NCBI RefSeq assembly: GCF_001427635.1
Contig: NZ_LMHA01000003.1
Location: forward strand, 186,001 to 250,000
Source of the DNA: Pseudoxanthomonas sp. Root65
GTDB lineage: Bacteria; Pseudomonadota; Gammaproteobacteria; Xanthomonadales; Xanthomonadaceae
Reading direction: 5' to 3'
Length of the DNA: 64,000 bases
Below, piece by piece: positions 53,224 to 59,067 of the stretch (the stretch's first letter is position 1; every line of letters begins with the position of its first letter). The notes beneath the pieces are model-generated. The model ran no database searches and was not told where the DNA came from. It saw only the letters and a list, made by a program, of their open reading frames with translations. Both the position numbers and the translations under genes were made by a program.

Positions 53224-53904
53224 TCACCACGGACGCCACCACCGACGCTCGCCTTTGAAGGTGGGCTCATCACGAACGTACGAGGTCCAGACGTCAGCGC
53301 CAAGCACGCTGGAAAGCTGCGCAATAATTGTCCTCGTGCGATGTCTGAGCTCCTGGACCTGGTGGACCAGTGCATCCCTAGGAACGGAAATTGCCAAGTG
53401 AGTTTCGTCAGAGTCTGGATCGCCCTCCAAGAAGTGAAGGTAGCCATCCTGAGCGTAGGTTTGAAGCTCCCAGCCTTGCTCCATGTCGTGATAAATGAGG
53501 CCAGAATCAGTCTCGACGATCGTCGCCAAGTACCTCTCTATTTCCGAGAAGCTGTCGTACCAAGGAAATGAAATGTGAACCTCGTGCTCTGAGTTCCAGA
53601 GCCAGAGTCTTAGCCAAAAGTACTGCCGTATAGATTTAAACGGACGCTTGTGGCGGCGCGCCATCCGAACAATTTGCTCATAGTATGCTGCCAATTCTAG
53701 CTCCTGCCCTACAGCCTCAGAGGTTCTAACCAGCGACGGGACCGCCAATTGAATCTTCGGAGGGGTGAGCTTATCCGCTAGCCTTTCACGGTCAGAGATG
53801 TCGGAGAATCTATCAGGACCATAGTAGAACGTTTCTTGGAGTTGGAAGCAGACCTCGGCCTGTAACGAGGGAACTGTTCTTGTTTCTGAGAGCCAGGATT
53901 GCAT
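53224..53904 (-). CDS. Cassette 11: largest cassette gene, hypothetical protein
   Basis: 226 residues from ATG 53904. It is soluble and rich in aromatic residues. Distinctive parts are YYEQIVRMARRHKRPFKSIRQ, HEVHISFPWYDSFSEIE and WELQTYAQDGYLHFLEGD, with a helical C-terminus ending GERRWWRPW. GC is low for the genome. I do not recognise the family. As the largest cassette gene it is the best candidate here for an enzyme or defence function, but no motif supports either. Confidence 0.78.
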   Translation of the reverse strand: MQSWLSETRTVPSLQAEVCFQLQETFYYGPDRFSDISDRERLADKLTPPKIQLAVPSLVRTSEAVGQELELAAYYEQIVRMARRHKRPFKSIRQYFWLRLWLWNSEHEVHISFPWYDSFSEIERYLATIVETDSGLIYHDMEQGWELQTYAQDGYLHFLEGDPDSDETHLAISVPRDALVHQVQELRHRTRTIIAQLSSVLGADVWTSYVRDEPTFKGERRWWRPW

Positions 53905-53912
53905 GCTGTGAG

Positions 53913-53972
53913 ACCTAACGCCTGAATTAAGCCGCGCCACGAAGTGGCGTCGGCTTGAATGAATTGTTAGGC
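53913..53972 (-). repeat. attC site of cassette 10 (variant stem)
   Basis: 60 bp, boxes ACCTAAC and GTTAGGC. The stem is AAGCCGCGCCAC/GTGGCGTCGGCTT, the type shared with 49835, and the spacer is CGCCT rather than CACCT. Confidence 0.95.
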
Positions 53973-53975
53973 GCG

Positions 53976-54212
53976 CTACCCATGTCGTGCACGCCAGCCG
54001 ATCCTGACAAGGAAAGCTCCGATTGCTGCCCATGCGGCGATGTAAACCCAGTAGAGAAATGGACTGTCTGCTGCTGAAACGGAAAACGATCTTCGCTTGC
54101 TAGGGAACTCAACGGCTCCGTTTACTACGCCGTCAATGGCGAAGTAGAAGCCGACAAATCCCAAGGCAATGATAGCGACTGCGGCCAGCCACCAGACAAA
54201 ATTGCTTGACAG
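53976..54212 (-). CDS. Cassette 10: small membrane protein, start uncertain
   Basis: About 78 residues. The frame has no ATG. A CTG at 54212 gives a protein starting SSNFVWWLAAVAIIALGFVGF, with a full first helix; a TTG at 54164 would cut that helix. A second helix (YWVYIAAWAAIGAFLVRIGW) follows. The whole frame is open from the attC core. Stop TAG at 53976. Start is chosen by helix completeness. Confidence 0.55.
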   Translation of the reverse strand: MSSNFVWWLAAVAIIALGFVGFYFAIDGVVNGAVEFPSKRRSFSVSAADSPFLYWVYIAAWAAIGAFLVRIGWRARHG

Positions 54213-54234
54213 TTGCCTTGTTCTTGCCGTGCGC

Positions 54235-54294
54235 GCCTAACACCAGAATTAAGCCGACCCGCGAAGCGGGTTCGGCTTGAATGAATTGTTAGGC
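54235..54294 (-). repeat. attC site of cassette 9
   Basis: 60 bp, boxes GCCTAAC and GTTAGGC, majority stem, spacer CACCA. It is the first of four neighbouring sites (54235-55394) with A at this spacer position. Confidence 0.95.
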
Positions 54295-54573
54295 CGATGG
54301 TAGCTCAATAGTGCTCCAGCGTACCTCTAGCCCGGTATCAGGACTGTCCTGCCGCCGACGGAACTCTGCCGCTGCCAAGATCTTGGGAGACGCGTCTGCA
54401 TCTCCAAGCCGACTAAGCTCAAAAATATCCGCAGACTCGAAGTCGTCCCAATACTCCGTGACGTCAAGCATCCGAGAGCGAAATGCGTGCGGGACGCCGC
54501 GATAAAGGGCGATACCAGCCCGAGGGCCGTCGTACCAGTCGTCTAGTTGCAAGACTTCTTCGAACTCTCGCAT
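54289..54573 (-). CDS. Cassette 9: small acidic hypothetical protein
   Basis: 94 residues from ATG 54573. EVLQLDDWYDGPRAGIALYRG followed by VPHAFRSRM and EYWDDFESADIFEL make it markedly acidic and Trp-rich. I recall similar small proteins elsewhere without a role. Stop in attC core. Confidence 0.78.
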   Translation of the reverse strand: MREFEEVLQLDDWYDGPRAGIALYRGVPHAFRSRMLDVTEYWDDFESADIFELSRLGDADASPKILAAAEFRRRQDSPDTGLEVRWSTIELPSA

Positions 54574-54578
54574 CGTAG

Positions 54579-54638
54579 GCCTAACACCAGAATTAAGCCG
54601 ACCCGCGAAGCGGGTTCGGCTTGAATGAATTGTTAGGC
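54579..54638 (-). repeat. attC site of cassette 8
   Basis: 60 bp, boxes GCCTAAC and GTTAGGC, majority stem, spacer CACCA. Confidence 0.95.
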
Positions 54639-54654
54639 GGCATCCCAGTCCGCC

Positions 54655-54864
54655 TCACCAGAAGATCACCACTAGAACGAACGTCACCAACAGGAAGCAC
54701 CCGGCGAAAAGCAGCGACAGAAATGTTCTGCCCCCGGCGCAGTCTTTGCAGTAGCGACCGGACGCGCCGGCACTCCCGAGCAGGAAGAACGCAAAAATGG
54801 AGTACCAATGAGGTGCGGTAGTAACAGCAGGGCGTTCGTTGCATTGGCTACAGAGCTCGCTCAT
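54655..54864 (-). CDS. Cassette 8: zinc-ribbon plus membrane-helix protein
   Basis: 69 residues from ATG 54864. ELCSQCNERPAV and RYCKDCAGG are two CxxC knuckles around a hydrophobic stretch (WYSIFAFFLLGSAG), with a C-terminal helix (FLSLLFAGCFLLVTFVLVVIFW). This is a compact membrane-bound zinc-ribbon. An 83-residue frame on the same strand that ends in the attC overlaps it but has no domain features. Confidence 0.75.
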   Translation of the reverse strand: MSELCSQCNERPAVTTAPHWYSIFAFFLLGSAGASGRYCKDCAGGRTFLSLLFAGCFLLVTFVLVVIFW

Positions 54865-54909
54865 ATCGCCTCATCGAAGTATCTCAAGCCATACAGAACT
54901 CCACATGCC

Positions 54910-54969
54910 GCCTAACACCAGAATTAAGCCGACCCGCGAAGCGGGTTCGGCTTGAATGAATTGTTAGCG
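54910..54969 (-). repeat. attC site of cassette 7
   Basis: 60 bp, boxes GCCTAAC and GTTAGCG, majority stem, spacer CACCA. The AGCG end matches the CGCTAAC box at 55335. Confidence 0.94.
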
Positions 54970-55329
54970 CCCAGCCGCGGCCTTACGAGCGCGAAGATGA
55001 GCGAGGTTACCTGCTTTGAGTGACTTGTACTGCGGCAGGAACCCTTCTGCCGCGTCCCACTGAGATGCTATCGCATCTAGATCCGCCAGCGTCTTGGACG
55101 CCAGAAAACTTTCTAGCGGCTCTAAGCCAAGATCCATGCCCTCGCTGGAGCAATCCGGACACATAGGCCAGTCTGCCGACATGGTGCCGGCAGGGAACTG
55201 AGTGAAGCACACAGGGCAGACTGTCTCTACTGCCAGTGCATTCTCGATCACCCCCTGTGCGGCCGGGACGTAAGTCCGACGAAACTCCTGAAACGGCATT
55301 CTGGGTTGCTTCTTGCGGAATGGCCACAT
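54964..55329 (-). CDS. Cassette 7: zinc-ribbon protein
   Basis: 121 residues from ATG 55329. After a basic start (MWPFRKKQPRM) comes a CPVC...CPDC zinc ribbon (about residues 38-59) and a helical C-terminal half (LADLDAIASQWDAAEGFL). Soluble. Stop in the attC core. Unknown function. Confidence 0.76.
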   Translation of the reverse strand: MWPFRKKQPRMPFQEFRRTYVPAAQGVIENALAVETVCPVCFTQFPAGTMSADWPMCPDCSSEGMDLGLEPLESFLASKTLADLDAIASQWDAAEGFLPQYKSLKAGNLAHLRARKAAAGR

Positions 55330-55334
55330 ATAGG

Positions 55335-55394
55335 CGCTAACGCCAGAATTAAGCCGACCCGCGAAGCGGGTTCGGCTTGAATGAATTGTTAGGC
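55335..55394 (-). repeat. attC site of cassette 6
   Basis: 60 bp, boxes CGCTAAC and GTTAGGC, majority stem, spacer CGCCA. Confidence 0.94.
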
Positions 55395-55955
55395 ATCACT
55401 TGCGCGGCTGTCCTTGCCGCGAGGAATGCCCGCGAAACCACGAACGATCCAGCCTATGCAGCAGACCAAAACCCAGAATACGACAAGCCCAATTGCCAAG
55501 TAACCAAGTGATTGCAGCCAGTTCTTGCGGTAGCGCTTAGAAATCTCCTGGTCAGCCCACTGAGCATCAGAGCTTGAGAGTGCAAAGCGCTTTTCAATCT
55601 CGCGCTCATAAACATCTACTTCACTGCTGTAAGAAGCGGCGCCCCAGACCATTCCGGCCTGATCAATTTTGTAAGGGACGAGTTGCTCGGAATCCTTGCC
55701 AAATGGCATGGTCAAGAGGCAAAGATCAATGCCGACAGAATGATCATTTGGTGTATTTGTAGAGAAGTAGTGCCGCCCGGCGCTTGTAGGGCACGGCTCA
55801 TCCGTTCTGACCGGCGGTAAGTCAGGGCGAGACACGTGGTAGTCAACAGATAAGTACGGATCGCTCGTGCCCGTAACGAGCAGAACAACAATTGTTGTGA
55901 GCGCGGCAAGAATCAGTGCAATCCGACGAGCGCCCTCAAAAACATTGATCCGCAT
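55389..55955 (-). CDS. Cassette 6: two-helix envelope protein
   Basis: 188 residues from ATG 55955. An N-terminal helix (IALILAALTTIVVLLVTG) and a C-terminal one (LGYLAIGLVVFWVLVCCIGWIV) flank a 115-residue domain with EPCPTSAGRHYFSTNTPN and VDVYEREIEKRF, probably periplasmic. The C-terminus is basic. Unknown function; the second longest cassette gene. Confidence 0.78.
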   Translation of the reverse strand: MRINVFEGARRIALILAALTTIVVLLVTGTSDPYLSVDYHVSRPDLPPVRTDEPCPTSAGRHYFSTNTPNDHSVGIDLCLLTMPFGKDSEQLVPYKIDQAGMVWGAASYSSEVDVYEREIEKRFALSSSDAQWADQEISKRYRKNWLQSLGYLAIGLVVFWVLVCCIGWIVRGFAGIPRGKDSRASDA

Positions 55956-55979
55956 GATTGCCTCGTTGGTCGGTGTGAT

Positions 55980-56039
55980 GCCTAACACCTGAATTAAGCC
56001 GACCCGCGAAGCGGGTTCGGCTTGAATGAATTGTTAGGC
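55980..56039 (-). repeat. attC site of cassette 5
   Basis: 60 bp, boxes GCCTAAC and GTTAGGC, majority stem, spacer CACCT. Confidence 0.95.
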
Positions 56040-56347
56040 GCCGCCACTCGTAGTGGGTGCGCCGGATTGTCCCGGATGAACGCCTCAACGTCCGCTAGCC
56101 TATCAGGCAGTGACGGGCCGGAAGTGCTGCGATAGCTAAAGAACCGGAAGCCGGCTGCGAAGAGAGCCTGGACCTTTGACCATTGCTCAAGATCTTTGGC
56201 GGGAGGCGCTTTGAACGAGCGACCCATCTCATAGACTGTCCCGCCGCAGCTTGGGCAGACGGCAACTGAGTCTGGGCGGGGCACAACCTTGAAGCTCTTG
56301 CGACAGTCGAAGCAGGCATGGGCAATCAAGTATTGTGGACTTGGCAT
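55994..56347 (-). CDS. Cassette 5: zinc-ribbon protein with attC-encoded tail
   Basis: 117 residues from ATG 56347 (ATG 56362 also possible). HACFDCRKSFKV and AVCPSCGGTVYEM form a rubredoxin-like zinc ribbon, followed by helical WSKVQALFAAGFRFF. The frame enters the attC and ends APNNSFKPNPLRGSA. Unknown function. Confidence 0.78.
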   Translation of the reverse strand: MPSPQYLIAHACFDCRKSFKVVPRPDSVAVCPSCGGTVYEMGRSFKAPPAKDLEQWSKVQALFAAGFRFFSYRSTSGPSLPDRLADVEAFIRDNPAHPLRVAAPNNSFKPNPLRGSA

Positions 56348-56366
56348 GCGATTGACCTGCATAGGC

Positions 56367-56426
56367 GCCTAACACCGGAATTAAGCCGACCCGCGAAGCG
56401 GGTTCGGCTTGAATGAACTGTTAGGC
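56367..56426 (-). repeat. attC site of cassette 4
   Basis: 60 bp, boxes GCCTAAC and GTTAGGC, majority stem, spacer CACCG, right spacer GAATGAACTG. Confidence 0.95.
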
Positions 56427-56780
56427 CTACAAGCCCGGGATCGTGCGGACATACGCTCCGTCCATCGAGTACACCTGAATCTCATGGTTCCCGGGCGCGA
56501 AGCCACATTTAGGAGGATCGCCGTGTACCCGAGCGAAGACGACCATAACAGTAATGTCTTTATTGACAGTGTTGCGAGCGGTAAATTCGCACTGTGTGTC
56601 GGCGCGATGGCACCGTGCTTGCAGCCGTTGCCTTGCCGCAGCCACGGCTTTCCGCTCGCTGGGCGAGCGAGTCCCTTCCGGCTCGCCAGTTGGAAAGCAA
56701 GCCGGCGCTACCGCTGGCGGTGCTTTACCGCATCCCGCCAACATGATCAGTGCGAATGCCGTTGTGATGACTCTTTCCAT
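56427..56780 (-). CDS. Cassette 4: lipoprotein
   Basis: 117 residues from ATG 56780. The signal MERVITTAFALIMLAGC has lipobox LAGC. The mature part has four Cys (PACFP, QARCHRA, TQCEF, PKCGF). The C-terminal NHEIQVYSMDGAYVRTIPG is beta-rich. The stop TAG directly abuts the attC. Unknown function. Confidence 0.77.
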   Translation of the reverse strand: MERVITTAFALIMLAGCGKAPPAVAPACFPTGEPEGTRSPSERKAVAAARQRLQARCHRADTQCEFTARNTVNKDITVMVVFARVHGDPPKCGFAPGNHEIQVYSMDGAYVRTIPGL

Positions 56781-56783
56781 GTG

Positions 56784-56843
56784 GCCTAACACCGGAATTA
56801 AGCCGACCCGCGAAGCGGGTTCGGCTTGAATGAATTGTTAGGT
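56784..56843 (-). repeat. attC site of cassette 3
   Basis: 60 bp, boxes GCCTAAC and GTTAGGT, majority stem, spacer CACCG. Confidence 0.95.
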
Positions 56844-57128
56844 TGCAACGCCGCCAAGCCTGCGCGCAACCGCTAGAACAATGATGGAGACAAGATTAAG
56901 GCAGCGGAATACGCCGGCTATTTGCGGGATGCCAAATGCAATGGCCGCGATGGCAGCGGCACCTACAAGAATGAGAGCGGCCTTGCCAATGAAGGACGAA
57001 CGCCACAGAAAGGCATTGCGCCTCAGGGCAAGTGTCGCGCGGATTGGAAGTAGCGAAATGCCGAACAACCCAATAAATCCCAGGGCGTAGATGGACGAGG
57101 CAAACAGCAGATAGGGCCAATCTGTCAT
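56838..57128 (-). CDS. Cassette 3: small membrane protein
   Basis: 96 residues from ATG 57128. Helices YLLFASSIYALGFIGLFGIS and GKAALILVGAAAIAAIAFGI are joined by a basic loop (RATLALRRNAFLWR), with a third weaker segment near the end. Stop in attC core. Unknown function. Confidence 0.76.
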   Translation of the reverse strand: MTDWPYLLFASSIYALGFIGLFGISLLPIRATLALRRNAFLWRSSFIGKAALILVGAAAIAAIAFGIPQIAGVFRCLNLVSIIVLAVARRLGGVAT

Positions 57129-57132
57129 CGCA

Positions 57133-57192
57133 ACCTAACACCTGAATTAAGCCGACCCGCGAAGCGGGTTCGGCTTGAATGAATTGTTAGGC
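57133..57192 (-). repeat. attC site of cassette 2
   Basis: 60 bp, boxes ACCTAAC and GTTAGGC, majority stem, spacer CACCT. Confidence 0.95.
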
Positions 57193-57216
57193 GCCAACAC
57201 CGTCATGATGAATCGC

Positions 57217-57528
57217 CTAGTCCTCGAAGTACGGCTCGCCGGACCGGAAGTAGAAATCATACTTGTCTCGCAATGCAGCGAGTACTCCGTCAATGTTGGC
57301 CGCCAGCTGCAGTGCTTGAACAGAATCAGCGCCATAAGTGGTGTCTGAGACTTTTTCCGGCAGCCCCTCAAGCTCCCAGCGGCATCCGGCCACGACGCCA
57401 TCAACCTCGAAGTTGACGCTACCGACGGGGACAATGAAGGGCGAAAAGATGCGGATCACCAAATCTTTGCGCTGACCACCGCCTCGAACGGCGTACTGGA
57501 GCGATCGCTCTGCAATTCTTTCCGTCAT
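57217..57528 (-). CDS. Cassette 2: DUF6968-like protein
   Basis: 103 residues from ATG 57528. IAERSLQYAVRGGGQRKDLVI, AGCRWELEGLP and GADSVQALQLAANIDGVL match the pattern of the small DUF6968 family as remembered. Cytoplasmic, function unknown. Unlike most cassettes its stop lies 25 bases before the attC. Confidence 0.7.
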   Translation of the reverse strand: MTERIAERSLQYAVRGGGQRKDLVIRIFSPFIVPVGSVNFEVDGVVAGCRWELEGLPEKVSDTTYGADSVQALQLAANIDGVLAALRDKYDFYFRSGEPYFED

Positions 57529-57546
57529 TAAGCAGTCTCTATTGGC

Positions 57547-57606
57547 GCCTAACACCGGAATTAAGCCGACCCGCGAAGCGGGTTCGGCTTGAATGAATTG
57601 TTAGGC
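57547..57606 (-). repeat. attC site of cassette 1
   Basis: 60 bp, boxes GCCTAAC and GTTAGGC, majority stem, spacer CACCG. It is nearest to attI. Confidence 0.95.
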
Positions 57607-57885
57607 CGCAACCGACAAAACGCGACCTGTCCCTTTGTTGCCATTCTCCCAGACTGTGAAATCAGAACCCACAGAAAAGTACCTAAGTGCATCTGGAACT
57701 AGTAGCTGCGCCGTGGCATGAAAGGTATCGCCGGGTCCAGGACTGTCCGCAAAAGTAAGGCGGGCTGACCAGTGCTCGTTGCCGATGCCTAGAATGGTGC
57801 GCCACTCACCAGATGCCAACGGAGTTGATCGACTGCCGGTCTCAATCGGTAGAAGATGGATCTCGGCAACAAAGTGAGCTTTCAT
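57601..57885 (-). CDS. Cassette 1: EF-Tu beta-barrel-like small protein
   Basis: 94 residues from ATG 57885, four bases from the attI core. VAEIHLLPIETGSRSTPLASG, SARLTF and RYFSVGSDFTVWENGNKGTG resemble the isolated EF-Tu domain-like barrels found as small stand-alone proteins. It is in first position and so most exposed to the cassette promoter. The stop is the TAA of the attC core. Confidence 0.75.
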   Translation of the reverse strand: MKAHFVAEIHLLPIETGSRSTPLASGEWRTILGIGNEHWSARLTFADSPGPGDTFHATAQLLVPDALRYFSVGSDFTVWENGNKGTGRVLSVAA

Positions 57886-57889
57886 TGCG

Positions 57890-57932
57890 GCCTAACTACT
57901 TTGTAGACCCCACTAAGGGGGTGATAACGCCG
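57890..57932 (-). other. attI recombination site
   Basis: The core GTTAGGC (57896-57890 on the minus strand) joins unique sequence (CTACAAAGTA) on its intI side to cassette 1 on the other. Here the attC-like left arm is absent, which marks the fixed end of the array. A small CCCC-ACTAA-GGGG dyad lies at 57908-57921. The outer limit of attI is not determined. Confidence 0.8.
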
Positions 57933-57961
57933 AGTATTCAGCCAGTACCGGCATGCGTCAA
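57933..57961 (-). promoter_or_regulatory. Candidate cassette promoter Pc
   Basis: On the minus strand TTGACG (57961-57956) and AATACT (57938-57933) are 17 bases apart, a good sigma-70 spacing with 5/6 and 4/6 matches. The predicted start is about 40 bases before the ATG of cassette 1, so it points into the array. Confidence 0.55.
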
Positions 57962-58052
57962 TCGGGATTTTCTTATGTGAGAACAATGCCTTGCCTGATG
58001 GCTCGCAGTCATCCCCCATGCGACGTTGTCGGCATTATTCGCATGGAACGCG

Positions 58053-59066
58053 ATGGCCATGGATTATCAGCCGGAGGACGGGGCGGTATCGGGTGGGGAT
58101 GCGGGGGTAGGGGAAGAACGCTTGCTGGAGGCCGTGGTCCGCAAGTTGCGGGTCGGTCACTACAGCTTGCGGACGGAGCGGGCGTATCTGGGGTGGATTC
58201 GGCGGTTCATCCTGGTCAACGGGAGACGTCATCCGCGTGAGTTGGGCGCGCCGCGGGTCGAGGCGTTCCTGACCGGACTGGCGGTGGAAGGCAAGGTTGC
58301 GGCCAGTACGCAGAACCAGGCGTTGTCGGCGCTGCTGTTCCTCTATCGCGAAGTGCTGGGACTGAAGTTGCCGTGGATGGACGACGTGGTGCGTGCCAAG
58401 CGGCCGCTGCGCGTGCCGACCGTGCTGTCGCAAACCGAAGTGCGGACCCTGCTGGCCCACATGGACGGCCGCATGGCCCTGCTGGCGCGGCTGCTCTACG
58501 GCACCGGCATGCGCTTGATGGAAGGCGTGCGCCTGCGGGTGAAGGACGTGGACTTTGCCCGCAACGAGATCACCGTGCGCGAAGGCAAGGGCGGCAAGGA
58601 CCGGCGGACGGTGTTGCCTGCATCGCTGGTGCCGGCGCTGCAGGCGGAAGTGGAACGCGTGCACGTGCTGCACCGCCAGGACCTGGCGCGCGGCGCCGGC
58701 GAGGTGTGGTTGCCGCATGCACTGTCGCGCAAGTATCCCTCGGCGGCGCGCGAGCTGGGATGGCAGTACGTGTTTCCCGCGCGGACCATCAGCCTGGACC
58801 CGCGCGATGGACGATGGCGGCGCCATCACCTGGACGAAGCGATGCTGTCGCGGGCGCTGAAGCGCGCCCAGGGCGAGGCGGGCATCGTCAAGCCGGTGAC
58901 CGCGCATACGCTGCGGCATTCGTTCGCCACCCACCTGATCGAGAGCGGCTACGACATCCGTACCGTGCAGGAACTGCTGGGGCACAAGGATGTCGCCACC
59001 ACGCAGATCTATACGCACGTCCTGAACCGCGGCGCCGGCGCCGTGCTCAGTCCGCTGGATCGCTGA
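58053..59066 (+). CDS. intI: Integron integrase IntI
   Basis: 337 residues from ATG 58053 (an in-frame ATG at 58059 and a TTG at 58026 are alternatives). The tyrosine recombinase tetrad is R144 (GTGMRLMEG), H275-x-x-R278 (HTLRH), H301 and Y310 ([16 protein letters not shown]). The extra patch [21 protein letters not shown] is the integron-specific domain between motifs that separates IntI from XerC/D. The gene is intact with no frameshift and chromosomal GC. It recombines attC with attI. No LexA box is seen upstream. Confidence 0.96.
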   Translation: MAMDYQPEDGAVSGGDAGVGEERLLEAVVRKLRVGHYSLRTERAYLGWIRRFILVNGRRHPRELGAPRVEAFLTGLAVEGKVAASTQNQALSALLFLYREVLGLKLPWMDDVVRAKRPLRVPTVLSQTEVRTLLAHMDGRMALLARLLYGTGMRLMEGVRLRVKDVDFARNEITVREGKGGKDRRTVLPASLVPALQAEVERVHVLHRQDLARGAGEVWLPHALSRKYPSAARELGWQYVFPARTISLDPRDGRWRRHHLDEAMLSRALKRAQGEAGIVKPVTAHTLRHSFATHLIESGYDIRTVQELLGHKDVATTQIYTHVLNRGAGAVLSPLDR

Positions 59067-59067
59067 C

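Larger units (their letters stand above)
48028..59066. mobile_element. Sedentary chromosomal integron: intI, attI and about 22 cassettes
   Basis: An integron integrase (58053-59066, plus) diverges from 21 regularly placed 60-bp attC sites (49003-57606) and about 22 cassettes. Almost every cassette holds one short minus-strand gene whose stop lies in or next to an attC. The cassette region is clearly poorer in GC than the flanks. attC sites are almost identical, the mark of a chromosomal rather than a mobile integron. There is no transposase, no resistance gene and no tni/IS boundary. The left boundary is not marked by an attC and is placed at the end of a DUF6058-like ORF. Confidence 0.95.

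Noticed and set aside
54593..54844. 83-residue frame in cassette 8 ending in the attC tail
   Set aside because: The overlapping 69-residue frame has CxxC knuckles and a helix with an ATG at the expected place; this one is Arg/Leu-rich without features.
57147..57434. 95-residue minus-strand frame ending in the attC tail
   Set aside because: It overlaps the DUF6968-like gene in another frame and lacks its conserved motifs; the tail arises because every attC gives it in this frame.
49003..57606. CRISPR array (regular near-identical repeats)
   Set aside because: Repeats are 60 bp, palindromic and 250-700 bp apart with ORFs between them; spacers are genes and no cas gene is near. attC is the right reading.
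57897..58052. LexA box in the intI promoter
   Set aside because: I looked for CTGT-N8-ACAG and found none; absence of the E. coli type does not exclude a Xanthomonad-type box.
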